Shown in pieces: positions 7,721 to 15,170 of a stretch of 26,374 bases of DNA. Numbering within the stretch: the first letter of the stretch is position 1; the number at the start of each line of letters is the position of its first letter. Location: NCBI RefSeq assembly GCF_963555915.1, contig NZ_CAUVXL010000071.1:1-26374 (forward strand). Direction: 5' to 3'. Source of the DNA: Protofrankia sp963555915 (GTDB lineage Bacteria; Actinomycetota; Actinomycetes; Frankiales; Frankiaceae). Below the pieces are notes generated by a model. It saw only the letters and a program-made list of their open reading frames with translations. It searched no databases and had not been told where the DNA came from. Position numbers and translations under genes: made by a program.

Positions 7721-7815
7721 GCTGTGTTGCGGGTGATGCGCTGTGTTGCGGGTGATGCGCCGTGTTGCAGGCGATACGTTGTGTTGCGGACGATACACCG
7801 TGTAGCCGGCGGCCT
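7721..7815. repeat. 19-bp tandem repeat (4 good units plus a degenerate fifth) in a divergent promoter region
   Basis: Units at 7721-7739 and 7740-7758 are identical (GCTGTGTTGCGGGTGATGC); those at 7759-7777 and 7778-7796 differ at a few bases, and 7797-7815 is degenerate. The array sits in the 350-bp gap (7610-7959) between the FkbM gene (minus) and the TrmH-type gene (plus), so it lies between two divergent starts. The 19-bp period is close to two helical turns, which would place repeated protein sites on one face of the DNA. The rest of the gap shows no gene. Confidence 0.85.
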
Positions 7816-7959
7816 ATCACTCGCAGACGATTGGCCCAAGGATAGACCATTGCGTGAACAGCGCGCACCCGGGTGCCGCTGCACGGGGGGAGAGGCCACG
7901 GGGGAGAGGCATGGTGGGATGCGAGACGATGGGGACGGGCGGTGGTTGGTTTGGGTATT

Positions 7960-8766
7960 GTGGAGATCATCGATCCGGCCGATGTTCGGGTCCGCGACTA
8001 TGTCGGGTTGACCGATGTGGCTCTGCGTCGACGGCGGGAGCCCGCCGAGGGGCTGTTCATCGCCGAGGGTGAACTGGTCATCGAACGGGCCCGGCGCGCC
8101 GGCCACCGGCCGCGTTCGTTGCTGGTCGGGCCGTCAAAGCTCGCGCTGGTGCCGGACGATCTCGACCCGGACGTCCCGGTCTACCTCGCCGGCCCGGATG
8201 TGCTCGCCGCGATCACCGGGTTCGAGGTGCATCGCGGGGCACTCGCCTCGATGTGCCGCCGTCCGCTGATTCCCGTGGCGGATGTCCTGGCCGGCGCGAG
8301 CCGGGCACTTGTCTGTGAGGACGTGGTGAGTCACACCAACCTTGGGGCGATCTTCCGTTCGGCGGCCGGGCTCGGGATGGACGCCGTCCTGCTCAGCCCG
8401 CGCTGCGCGGACCCGCTCTACCGCCGCTCGGTGCGGGTGTCGATGGGGGAGGTGTTCGCCGTCCCCTACGCTCGCCTCGATCCATGGCCGGCGGCGCTGT
8501 CGCTGCTGGTGGAGCACGGGTTCGCGGTGGTCGCGCTCACGCCGTCCCCGGACGCGGTGGCGCTCGACGAGCTGAGCACCCGACCGCACGAGAAGCTGGC
8601 GCTGCTGCTCGGCTCGGAAGGCCCGGGCCTTACGCAGGCGGCCCTTGACGCGGCCACCACCCGGGTGCGAATCCCGATGGCCAACGGGGTGGATTCGCTC
8701 AACGTCGCAGCGACCGCGGCGATCGCCTGCTACGCTCTCGGCCGCCGCCCGGCGGCCACCCGCTGA
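7960..8766 (+). CDS. TrmH/SpoU family RNA 2'-O-methyltransferase
   Basis: About 268 residues with a SpoU (SPOUT) domain. The N-terminal substrate-binding part has GLFIAEGELVIERA (about 31-44). The C-terminal knot carries the three family motifs: HTNLGAIFRSAAGLGMDAV (motif 1, about 126-144), LLLGSEGPGLT (motif 2) and RIPMANGVDSLNVAATAAIA (motif 3), which bind SAM in the trefoil knot. It probably 2'-O-methylates rRNA or tRNA; the target nucleotide cannot be read from sequence. The start is uncertain: GTG 7960 gives VEIIDPADVRV, the usual beginning; in-frame TTG 7951 and GTG 7942 are also possible, and the frame is open to 7873. It stands alone on the plus strand, downstream of the 19-bp repeat array. 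Confidence 0.88.
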   Translation: MEIIDPADVRVRDYVGLTDVALRRRREPAEGLFIAEGELVIERARRAGHRPRSLLVGPSKLALVPDDLDPDVPVYLAGPDVLAAITGFEVHRGALASMCRRPLIPVADVLAGASRALVCEDVVSHTNLGAIFRSAAGLGMDAVLLSPRCADPLYRRSVRVSMGEVFAVPYARLDPWPAALSLLVEHGFAVVALTPSPDAVALDELSTRPHEKLALLLGSEGPGLTQAALDAATTRVRIPMANGVDSLNVAATAAIACYALGRRPAATR

Positions 8767-8788
8767 CCTGTGCGTTGTGCTGGCTGTA

Positions 8789-8815
8789 GTGACTGCGGTG
8801 ACTGCGGTGACTGTG
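8789..8815. repeat. 9-bp tandem repeat (3 copies)
   Basis: GTGACTGCG occurs twice (8789-8797, 8798-8806), followed by GTGACTGTG (8807-8815). It fills most of the 66-bp gap between the convergent ends of the TrmH-type gene and the PotD-like gene. I see no clear terminator hairpin there. Confidence 0.75.
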
Positions 8816-8832
8816 GTTGGCGGAACCGGTTC

Positions 8833-10083
8833 TCAGGTGCTGGTGCGGAATTCGTCCCAGATCGACCGCCAGCGTCGGTCGGTGTCAGGGTCCAGCTCCA
8901 GAATACGCTGGCCGGTGGCGAAGTACGCCGGTTCCACAACCGCGCTCGCCAGGCTTGCTGGGAGGAATCCCTGTCCGACGAGTCCGGCAGAGGTGATGCG
9001 ATTCTGCGGCGGCTGGTATCCAATCGCCGCGAAGTTACCCAGTACGACGCCGAAGTCGAGCATGTGGTTGAGGAACATGTGCGCGGCTACCGGGCTTTTG
9101 CCGGCCCGAAGGATCACCATCAGATCGTTGTCCGCCTGGTGGCGGGCGTCGGTCGGGGACCAGTAATGCAGGATGTTCGGGTCGGCATCCTTGGCTAGGT
9201 AGTTCCGGGCGTTGATCACGTCTCCCGACCATGCCTGGACAATGGGGAAGTGCCCGCCGGGCAGGTCCCGGTAGTTGGTGATCGTCGCTTTGGGCCGGGT
9301 CGCGCGGACCATGTCGGCCAGTTGGGTCCGGACGAGATCGAGATCATCGTTTCGGTCGGTGTTCAGGTCGAGACCGTTGCGCAGCAGGACCATACCCATC
9401 ACGGCGCGATAGTCGTTGATCACGGAGATCTTGTCGCGGTACCGGCCGTCCCAGAAGACGTCGAACGGGTTGTCCCTTGCGCTGATGTCCTCGGTAATGA
9501 TGTCCGACCGCCAGGCGATGCCCGTGTTGTAGACGGTGTACGGCACGGTGTAGCGCCACTGCAGGTCGTAGAAGGGATTGGAGAAGTCCGGCCACACCTG
9601 GTTGATGTTCGGGATGTAGCTGTGGTTCAGCGGTCGTAGATGGCCGTTGCCGACCAGCCTGGGGAGCTGGTCGTAGCTTGGCAGGTAGATGTCGTAGTCG
9701 ACGGTGCCGGCCGCGATTGCCTCCAGCGCCACGCGGTTGTCGCTGAAGGTCGTCACGTCGACGGTCACACCCGTCGAGTCACGGAAGGACTTCAGCGCCT
9801 GCGGGTCGATGTAGTCGGGCCAGTTGAAGATCTTGAGGGTTCGGTCGCGTTCCGGCTGCAGGCTACCCGCGATGGGCCGGTTGTCCCCGCTGATGGGCCA
9901 TAGCACCGGGTTGCCCGGGCTGGGTTTGGGCAGCCGCTGGTCGGTGACCTTGCCGGTGGACGAATCCGAACATGCCGCGACCAGCGCCGACAGTCCGGTC
10001 GCCGCGGCCGCGCCGATCGATCCGCGCAGGAACGAACGACGGCTCGTTGCTCGCCGGGGCTGCCGTCCCTGCATGGGCGCCAC
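8833..10083 (-). CDS. PotD-like extracellular solute-binding lipoprotein (Tat-exported)
   Basis: The 416-residue protein starts with a Tat lipoprotein signal: twin arginines in SRRSFLRG (R15-R16), a hydrophobic Ala/Gly stretch, and lipobox LVAAC with C38. The mature part resembles polyamine-binding PotD/PotF: LKIFNWPDYIDPQALKSF, GTVDYDIYLPSYDQLPRL and VPYTVYNTGIAWR. It would capture spermidine, putrescine or a similar cation at the outer membrane face and pass it to an ABC permease. No permease or ATPase gene is adjacent, so partners must be elsewhere or be lost. The GTG start has GGAG 8 bp upstream; ATG 10074 is an alternative. An agmatinase-family gene lies upstream on the same strand, fitting polyamine or guanidino-compound metabolism. 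Exact ligand unknown. Confidence 0.87.
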   Translation of the reverse strand: MAPMQGRQPRRATSRRSFLRGSIGAAAATGLSALVAACSDSSTGKVTDQRLPKPSPGNPVLWPISGDNRPIAGSLQPERDRTLKIFNWPDYIDPQALKSFRDSTGVTVDVTTFSDNRVALEAIAAGTVDYDIYLPSYDQLPRLVGNGHLRPLNHSYIPNINQVWPDFSNPFYDLQWRYTVPYTVYNTGIAWRSDIITEDISARDNPFDVFWDGRYRDKISVINDYRAVMGMVLLRNGLDLNTDRNDDLDLVRTQLADMVRATRPKATITNYRDLPGGHFPIVQAWSGDVINARNYLAKDADPNILHYWSPTDARHQADNDLMVILRAGKSPVAAHMFLNHMLDFGVVLGNFAAIGYQPPQNRITSAGLVGQGFLPASLASAVVEPAYFATGQRILELDPDTDRRWRSIWDEFRTST

Positions 10084-10113
10084 CTCAAGTTCTCCGGGGA
10101 CTGCGGCCTCCGT

Positions 10114-10140
10114 GCGCGCGATCTGACGATCGTCGCGCGC
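10114..10140 (-). promoter_or_regulatory. Hairpin in the leader of the PotD-like gene
   Basis: GCGCGCGA (10114-10121) and TCGCGCGC (10133-10140) form a perfect 8-bp stem with an 11-nt loop, starting 31 bp upstream of the GTG. If transcription begins further upstream it would be a strong 5'-UTR hairpin; otherwise it could be an operator. Confidence 0.45.
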
Positions 10141-10171
10141 CCTTTGGCCCTCTAGGGGGAGTCTGCGGGAG

Positions 10172-10187
10172 AGTACCGGACCGTACT
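10172..10187. promoter_or_regulatory. Palindrome AGTAC-N6-GTACT (candidate operator)
   Basis: AGTACCGGACCGTACT is a 5+5 bp inverted repeat with a 6-bp centre, about 90 bp upstream of the PotD-like gene start. Size and symmetry fit a dimeric repressor site. No regulator gene is next to it. Confidence 0.35.
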
Positions 10188-10259
10188 GTCCCTTATGTTC
10201 CCAAAAGCGGTTGCCCTGCCCAACAGAGGGTCCTTGGTAGCACTCCGCATGAACCCCTG

Positions 10260-10291
10260 ATTGTGCTGGCGCTCTGGTCTACCAGCACAAT
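10260..10291 (-). terminator. Inverted repeat after the ureohydrolase gene
   Basis: ATTGTGCTGG (10260-10269) and CCAGCACAAT (10282-10291) form a perfect 10-bp stem with a 12-nt loop, beginning 10 bp after the stop codon of the ureohydrolase gene. It is well placed as a terminator between that gene and the PotD-like gene. It lacks a U-tract and could instead act as an operator. Confidence 0.5.
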
Positions 10292-10301
10292 GCGTGACGT
10301 T

Positions 10302-11372
10302 TTACGTCGTGGCGCGTGGGTCGCGGCCGGGCAGGTCGGGCACGCCACCGGCGGCGGTGCGCCGACGATGGGCCAGGGCGGCGAAGATCTCCATCGCGAC
10401 TCGATGGGCGTTGTTGACGGTGTTCTCGGCGTGGTCGTAGGGGGGCGAGACCTCAACGATGTCCGCCGCGACCAGCGGGGTGTCCAGCGTGATCTGACGG
10501 ACGGCGCGCAGCAGGTCCGCGGGTGTCATGCCGCCTGGTTCGGGAGTGCCGGTACCCGGTGCGAAGCCGGGGTCGAGCACGTCGATGTCCACTGACAGAT
10601 AGAGCGCGCGGCACCCGTCCACAGCCTGGGCAATCGCGTCGGTGACAACCGCGCGTGATCCGCGGTCCCAGATCTCGTGCATCAGGTGCCACCGCATGCC
10701 CTGTTCGCGCATCCAGGCGAACACATCCGCCGGCGGCCAGTAACCACGTAGGCCGACCTGGACGAAGTTGCGCCCCCGTACGGCTCCGGACTCGATCAGC
10801 CGGCGCATGGGTGTCCCGTGCGAGGCGAGGTTGCCATCGATGATGTGCGCGGCGTCGGCGTGCGCGTCGAAGTGCAGCAGGCCGAGTTCCCCCCAGCCGA
10901 CGGCATCGGCAACCCCGGACGCCGCCGGCCAGGTGATCGAGTGGTCTCCGCCGATGATGACCGGCACGATCCCGAGCCCGGCCACGGCGCCGACCTTCGC
11001 GCGGATGTTGCGGTGGGACGCCTCGGTCTGCCCGTGCGGGCAGTGGGCGTCGCCGGCGTCCACGACGTCGAGCCAATCGAAGATCTCAACGCCGAGATCG
11101 AGGTGATAGGTGCCGGGCTCGTAGGCGAGCGCGCGCAGGGCCCGCGGGCCGAAACGCGCGCCCGGCCGGTTGGTGGTCGCGATGTCGAACGGCGCGCCGA
11201 CCACGGCGACGTCTGGGCGACGGGCCGCGAGGTCTGTCGGCGCCGGCAGCCACGGCCGGTGGCAGAAGGTCGCCAGCCCCTCATAGCCGGGGGCGTCGCT
11301 CTGCGGGGCCTTGTCTGCCGAGGCCTTGTCTGGCGGAGGCGCATCGTCGGGAGCCTGGTCGTCGGCGGCCAT
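10302..11372 (-). CDS. speB: Agmatinase / ureohydrolase family protein
   Basis: The 356-residue protein has the complete Mn2+ site of the arginase/agmatinase family: H144 in GGDHS, D169, H171 and D173 in HFDAHAD, H185 in SHGTPMRR, and D262 and D264 in SVDIDVLDPGFAPGTGTPEPGG (shown here in part). These hydrolyse guanidino compounds to urea and an amine; agmatine to putrescine is the best guess, but guanidinobutyrate, guanidinopropionate or guanidine cannot be excluded. The first 30 residues are Asp/Lys/Ala/Pro-rich and probably disordered. ATG at 11372; the ribosome site is weak. It lies 62 bp downstream of the DUF5709 gene and upstream of the PotD-like gene, all on one strand. The symbol reflects family membership, not proven substrate. 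Confidence 0.87.
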   Translation of the reverse strand: MAADDQAPDDAPPPDKASADKAPQSDAPGYEGLATFCHRPWLPAPTDLAARRPDVAVVGAPFDIATTNRPGARFGPRALRALAYEPGTYHLDLGVEIFDWLDVVDAGDAHCPHGQTEASHRNIRAKVGAVAGLGIVPVIIGGDHSITWPAASGVADAVGWGELGLLHFDAHADAAHIIDGNLASHGTPMRRLIESGAVRGRNFVQVGLRGYWPPADVFAWMREQGMRWHLMHEIWDRGSRAVVTDAIAQAVDGCRALYLSVDIDVLDPGFAPGTGTPEPGGMTPADLLRAVRQITLDTPLVAADIVEVSPPYDHAENTVNNAHRVAMEIFAALAHRRRTAAGGVPDLPGRDPRATT

Positions 11373-11434
11373 CTGGTCAGCATGACGCCTCCGCCCGCGG
11401 CGCGCAGACCGCGGGCGGCAGCGGCGCTATTTGA

Positions 11435-11968
11435 TCATTCTTCGTCGTGGACCCGTACCGCTTCCTCCTCGGGTGCGCCGACATACGGAGAGTCCTCACG
11501 ACCGCGGCAGCGTCCGCCGATCGGACCGTGTGCGATGAGCTCGCCGGTTGTGACGTTCCGCACGCCCTCGTCATCAGCCAGCAGCGGCGGCGAGGCGTCC
11601 GCGACGCCGTCAGCTTCCAGCCCGCGCCCACCCGGCGGGTCGTATGGGGCATAGACATCGGACTCCAGGACGTCGCCTGACTCCAACCGTGCCGCCTCGG
11701 CATAGGGATCCGGATCGGGCTGCTCCTGGGAGAGCAACGAGTCCAGGGACTCACCCGCACGCTGCTCCGCTGCGGTCGTCCCGAAGCGCTCGCCGGGGCC
11801 GAAGCGATCGGGCGGATCCCAGCCGTCGTCGAGCGGGTCATGCCCCCGGTCGGTCGAGCCGAGGCCGTCGCTGTCGAGACTCTCGGACTGCTCGAGCGGA
11901 CCGCCATAGGTGTTGATGTAACCGACGTCGACGCTGTCGATGTCGCCGTCCGGCATCAGCTGCGTCAT
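11435..11968 (-). CDS. DUF5709 domain-containing protein
   Basis: A 177-residue, acidic, hydrophilic protein without signal peptide or membrane segment. Its layout is that of DUF5709 proteins of actinobacteria: an N-terminal VDVGYINTYGGPLEQSES, a DPLDDGWDPPDRF segment with the repeated Asp/Pro/Trp pattern, ETLD-like ESLDSLLSQEQPD, and a C-terminal part with GVRNVTTGELIAHGPIGG. The function of this family is unknown. The ATG has an excellent GGGAGG 5 bp upstream, so expression should be efficient. It may be the first gene of a unit with the ureohydrolase, 62 bp downstream. Confidence 0.8.
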   Translation of the reverse strand: MTQLMPDGDIDSVDVGYINTYGGPLEQSESLDSDGLGSTDRGHDPLDDGWDPPDRFGPGERFGTTAAEQRAGESLDSLLSQEQPDPDPYAEAARLESGDVLESDVYAPYDPPGGRGLEADGVADASPPLLADDEGVRNVTTGELIAHGPIGGRCRGREDSPYVGAPEEEAVRVHDEE

Positions 11969-11983
11969 CGTCGCCTCCCGGTT

Positions 11984-12028
11984 GGATCAATGGATTCTTG
12001 ATCAATGGATGCTGGATCAGTGGCTTGC
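11984..12028. repeat. 15-bp tandem repeat (3 copies) upstream of the DUF5709 gene
   Basis: GGATCAATGGATTCT (11984-11998), TGATCAATGGATGCT (11999-12013) and GGATCAGTGGCTTGC (12014-12028) are imperfect direct repeats 16-60 bp upstream of the DUF5709 start codon, so they would lie in its promoter or leader. Confidence 0.75.
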
Positions 12029-12188
12029 CGTCGTTCGGTGTCATCGGTGCATATTCCCGGGATGGACCGCGGGTAACACGCGAAGGCGGTCAGATCACCA
12101 AACCACTACGGGACACGCCTCAACCGCTCGCACGGAGCGCCAGGGTCACCACGGACGGACGACAGGTGCCGAAGTTGACCCACCCCGC

Positions 12189-12217
12189 TTGCAAGCCGAT
12201 TTTGGATGGCGTATAGC
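12189..12217 (+). promoter_or_regulatory. Promoter of the winged-helix repeat protein (leaderless)
   Basis: TTGCAA (12189-12194) and TATAGC (12212-12217) are separated by exactly 17 bp, each matching 4 of 6 consensus bases of a sigma70-type promoter. Transcription would start near 12224, only about 4 bases before the GTG at 12228, so the mRNA would be nearly leaderless. No Shine-Dalgarno precedes this GTG, which fits. Confidence 0.55.
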
Positions 12218-12227
12218 GTCCGGGTTT

Positions 12228-13559
12228 GTGACTACTGTCGCGGACCGCATTCTTGAGCGGCTGGCAAAGGTTCCGGCCGGCCTGGACGACGGACAGTTGG
12301 CGGAAGCGCTTGAGCTTCGCCGCCAGACCGTGAACCAGGTCTGCCGCCGACTGTCGGACAATGGGCGCCTGCACCGCGGGCCCGGCCCGAGCGGGCGCAT
12401 TGTGAACAGGTTGTTGCCGCAGCACGATGCCTACCCGAAGCCCGTGCCGGCCCAGCCACCCGTGCCGGCCCAGCCACCCGTGCCGGCCCAGCCACCCGTG
12501 CCGGCCCAGCCACCCGTGCCGGCCCAGCCACCCGTGCCGGCCCAGCCACCCGTGCGGTCGCCGGAGGACGAGGCTGCGCCGGCTGAGGCCCTACCCTCCC
12601 AGCGGGTGACCCGGGAGACCGACGAGGCACAGGTCGTCGCTGACACCGCGGCGAAACCGGATGCACGGACGGTTCCCGCGCCCCGGGATGGGGCTGACAG
12701 CGCAGTGCCGGCGAAGCCCGAACCGAAGCGGGCCGCGAGGCCGCCCCGTGCGCCCCGCAAGAAGTCCGGCTCATCGGCGACAGACGCTCCTGGACAGCCA
12801 GCAGCGCAGTCGTCGTTGTCCGAACCTGCGCTGGCTGAACCCGTGCTGGCCGAGCCGGTGTCGGTCGACGAGCCACCGCAGGCCGTCCTGGCTTCGACGC
12901 CGAAGCCACCTCGGAAGGTGTCGGTCAGGACGAAAACCGTCCGTACCACGTCCAACGGGCAGGTCGTCGACGGTTCGGTTGCAGAGCGGGCCGCCCCGCC
13001 GGTTGCAGAGCGGGCCGCCCCGCCGGTTGCAGAGCCGGCTGCCCCGCCGGTTGCAGAGCCGGCTGCCCCGCCGGTTGCAGAGCCGGCTGCCCCGCCGGTT
13101 GCGGAGGTGGCCACAGAGCCGGTCGCCACAGGGGTCGAAGCGTTGCCGGAGCCGACCGACGTTGTTCCTACCGTGGTTGTGCCTACCATCATCGTGCCGA
13201 CTGTGGTTGTACCTACGGTCGTCGAAGCGTTGCCTGTCGCGCCCGGATCGACCGTCGAACGTGATCAGTTGTCCTCCACGGTGACGCTGCTGTCTACCAG
13301 CACACCCACGCCCGGTCTCAACGGTGCTGGCTCGGTTGCGGCTGGTCTCGTTGCGCCCGGTACCGCGCCCGGTACCGCGCCCGGTACCGCCTTCAGCGAT
13401 GGCGAGTTCAGAAACGGTGACTCCAGAAACGGTGACTCCGGGGACAGCGGGAATGATGTTTTCGCGGAGGACGGTCAGGTGCTGGTATCGGCTCAGCCCA
13501 TCGCGCCGGTGTCGCGCCGACGGTGGTGGCGGCGGTTTCGGACGGGCCACGGTGGTTGA
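12228..13559 (+). CDS. Winged-helix domain protein with long repetitive disordered tail
   Basis: The 443-residue protein starts VTTVADRILERLAKVPAG; residues 1-65 form a small winged helix (DGQLAEALELRRQTVNQVCR as the helix-turn-helix, then RLSDNGRLHRGPG as wing), as in replication- or partition-linked and MarR-like domains. The rest is low complexity: six VPAQPP units (73-108), a Lys/Arg/Pro-rich segment near 165-190 (KPEPKRAARPPRAPRKK), five VAE(R/P)AAPP units (about 251-290), VVPT-type units, three APGT units, and a basic end SRRRWWRRFRTGHGG. There is no signal peptide or membrane span. I do not recognise a named family; a DNA-binding or nucleoid-associated role is a guess from the winged helix and basic patches. 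Upstream in-frame codons to 11940 are not believed. Confidence 0.7.
   Translation: MTTVADRILERLAKVPAGLDDGQLAEALELRRQTVNQVCRRLSDNGRLHRGPGPSGRIVNRLLPQHDAYPKPVPAQPPVPAQPPVPAQPPVPAQPPVPAQPPVPAQPPVRSPEDEAAPAEALPSQRVTRETDEAQVVADTAAKPDARTVPAPRDGADSAVPAKPEPKRAARPPRAPRKKSGSSATDAPGQPAAQSSLSEPALAEPVLAEPVSVDEPPQAVLASTPKPPRKVSVRTKTVRTTSNGQVVDGSVAERAAPPVAERAAPPVAEPAAPPVAEPAAPPVAEPAAPPVAEVATEPVATGVEALPEPTDVVPTVVVPTIIVPTVVVPTVVEALPVAPGSTVERDQLSSTVTLLSTSTPTPGLNGAGSVAAGLVAPGTAPGTAPGTAFSDGEFRNGDSRNGDSGDSGNDVFAEDGQVLVSAQPIAPVSRRRWWRRFRTGHGG
12441..12548 (+). repeat. 18-bp tandem repeat, 6 copies (VPAQPP)
   Basis: Six consecutive copies of CCCGTGCCGGCCCAGCCA, nearly identical at the base level, encode the VPAQPP run. 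Identity of the copies, beyond what the protein needs, points to recent expansion by slippage or recombination. Confidence 0.9.
12978..13097 (+). repeat. 24-bp tandem repeat, 5 copies (VAE-R/P-AAPP)
   Basis: Five 24-bp units begin GTTGCAGAGC; the first two have CGGGCCGCC (Arg-Ala-Ala) and the last three have CGGCTGCC (Pro-Ala-Ala) in the middle. A sixth, diverged unit (VAEVATEP) follows. The two-subtype pattern records stepwise duplication. Confidence 0.9.
13353..13388 (+). repeat. 12-bp tandem repeat, 3 copies (APGT)
   Basis: GCGCCCGGTACC occurs three times in a row (13353-13364, 13365-13376, 13377-13388) within the tail of the winged-helix protein. A 15-bp duplication with AGAAACGGTGACTCC follows near 13407-13440. 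Confidence 0.85.
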
Positions 13560-13597
13560 CCAAGAAATATGATCATGGAGGTTGGTGTGGCGGGGAC

Positions 13598-13621
13598 GGT
13601 GGCGGTGGCGGTGGCGGTGGC
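13598..13621. repeat. GGTGGC hexamer repeat, 4 copies
   Basis: Four perfect GGTGGC units lie about 40 bp after the stop codon of the winged-helix protein gene. The strand asymmetry (G-rich top strand) could allow G-quadruplex-like structure. Confidence 0.8.
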
Positions 13622-13659
13622 GGCCAGACCGTAGCGTTGATTGCTGTGACGACAACGGC

Positions 13660-13679
13660 CGGGGCCTGGCCAGGCCCCG
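13660..13679 (+). terminator. 20-bp perfect palindrome, probable terminator
   Basis: CGGGGCCTGGCCAGGCCCCG is fully self-complementary. It lies 100 bp after the winged-helix gene and 118 bp before the substrate-binding protein gene, both on the plus strand. As RNA it makes a strong GC hairpin with a minimal loop; there is no U-tract. Confidence 0.5.
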
Positions 13680-13796
13680 CGGGACGGTCCTGAACCGGCC
13701 CCGGCCTCATGCGGCGTTCGGTGTCGGAAGGACGACGCGCAGAATCCCAGCATGCGCAATAACGTCTGGGGCAACCAACGATCCCGGGGGAGAGTA

Positions 13797-15143
13797 ATGC
13801 CCATACGAGCGAGGTCGCTCGTCGTCACAGCCGCACTGTCCGTCCTCGTGCTTGCGGCCTGCGGAAGCAGGGTGAGTAACCAGGGCACGCCGCCCAGCAG
13901 CCCATCCCAGGGGGGTGGCGCGAACCCCGCGTCGGACATCGGTGTGACCGCGAACGATATCAAGGTCGGTACCATTATCGGTCTGACGAGTCCGCTGGGG
14001 CCGACGACATTCTCCGGCTCCCTATACGGGGCCAAGGCGTACTTCGACGCGCTCAACGCGGCCGGCGGCGTGAACGGCCGCAAGGTGACGTTCGTCCAGT
14101 GCGATGACCATGGCAGCGGGCCGGACAACGCAGCGTGCGTGCGCAAGCTCGTCGACGACCAGAAGGTCTTCGCGTTGGCCGGGGTGGCGGCGTTCAACTA
14201 TGACGGAGCGCCGTACCTCAACTCCAAGGGCGTACCGGACATCGGTGGCCAGCCGATCAACAACGCCTACGACCAGTATCCACACCTTTACTCTCTCTAC
14301 GGTAGTTACTACCCGCGGGACGGCAGCCGGCCCGGCTACGGCGGCACGCTCTATGCGGGCACGGAGAACTACCGGTGGCTCAAGGAGAACCTGAGCACCA
14401 CGACCGCGGGGGTCGTGTACTACAACATTGCGCCTTCCCAGCGGTATGCGAAGTCGGTCGCTGACGGTCTGCGTCGCGAGGGGTACACGGTCGTCGAAAA
14501 GGAGATCAATTTCGGACTGCCGAACTTCGACGCCGCTGTGCTGGACATGAGGGCGCGCGGGGTTGACGTGATCTTTGATGCGATGGAGGACAACGGCAAC
14601 CTGTCCCTGTGTAAGTCGATGCAGGCGCAGGGGTTCACGGTCAAGGCGAAGGTGACCACGTCGCAGGGGTGGACCGACACCTTCGGTAAGACGTTCGCGG
14701 ATACGTCGGGCTGCCGGAACGCCACCTACGCGACCAGCTGGACCCGCAACTACAACGACACGAACAACCCGGCCGTGGCAAAGTTCCGCGAGGCAATGAC
14801 GAAGTACCAGCCTGCGCGTGAGGGCCAGCTGAACATGTGGACGCTTGAGGGCTATGCGTCCGCCGCTTGGCTCACCGATGCGATGAAGTCCTGCGGCGCC
14901 AACCTCACCCGCGTGTGTGTCGAAAGTTTCATGAATCAACCGCAGGACTACAACGGTGACGGTCTGCTCGCTCCGCGCAACTTCACGAAGAGTCCCACCC
15001 CTCCGCCGAACGATCGCAACTGCATCGAGGTCGTCCGGTGGCAGGACTCGGCGAATGGCGGGAAGGGAGGCTGGGTTACACAGGGTAAGGATTTGGATAC
15101 CAATTGCTTTGACGTCCCGAACCTGCCCTACCCGGCCGAGTAA
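13797..15143 (+). CDS. Liv-type ABC transporter substrate-binding lipoprotein
   Basis: The 448-residue protein has a lipoprotein signal peptide (MPIRARSLVVTAALSVLVLA then C22 in LAAC) and a two-lobed periplasmic-binding-protein type 1 fold of the LivK/amide family: ITANDIKVGTI-like start (VTANDIKVGTIIGLTSPLGP), AKAYFDALNAAGGVNGRKV, the DDHGSGPDNAACVRKLV segment and a long C-terminal lobe. It would bind a small amide, amino acid or aromatic acid outside the cell. ATG 13797 follows GGGGGAGAG closely; the earlier in-frame ATG at 13752 would put a non-hydrophobic extension before the signal and is rejected. It converges on the livHM-livG-livF operon, which probably supplies its membrane parts. 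Specific ligand unknown. Confidence 0.88.
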   Translation: MPIRARSLVVTAALSVLVLAACGSRVSNQGTPPSSPSQGGGANPASDIGVTANDIKVGTIIGLTSPLGPTTFSGSLYGAKAYFDALNAAGGVNGRKVTFVQCDDHGSGPDNAACVRKLVDDQKVFALAGVAAFNYDGAPYLNSKGVPDIGGQPINNAYDQYPHLYSLYGSYYPRDGSRPGYGGTLYAGTENYRWLKENLSTTTAGVVYYNIAPSQRYAKSVADGLRREGYTVVEKEINFGLPNFDAAVLDMRARGVDVIFDAMEDNGNLSLCKSMQAQGFTVKAKVTTSQGWTDTFGKTFADTSGCRNATYATSWTRNYNDTNNPAVAKFREAMTKYQPAREGQLNMWTLEGYASAAWLTDAMKSCGANLTRVCVESFMNQPQDYNGDGLLAPRNFTKSPTPPPNDRNCIEVVRWQDSANGGKGGWVTQGKDLDTNCFDVPNLPYPAE

Positions 15144-15170
15144 TACCGGCTCCGGCGGTGCGACCGGGTT

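Noticed and set aside
7721..7815. CRISPR array from 19-bp repeats
   Set aside because: The units are directly adjacent with no spacers and no cas genes are nearby; it is a tandem repeat.
11940..12227. Upstream extension of the winged-helix protein
   Set aside because: It would overlap the DUF5709 start and the 15-bp repeats; the domain begins directly at GTG 12228 behind a promoter.
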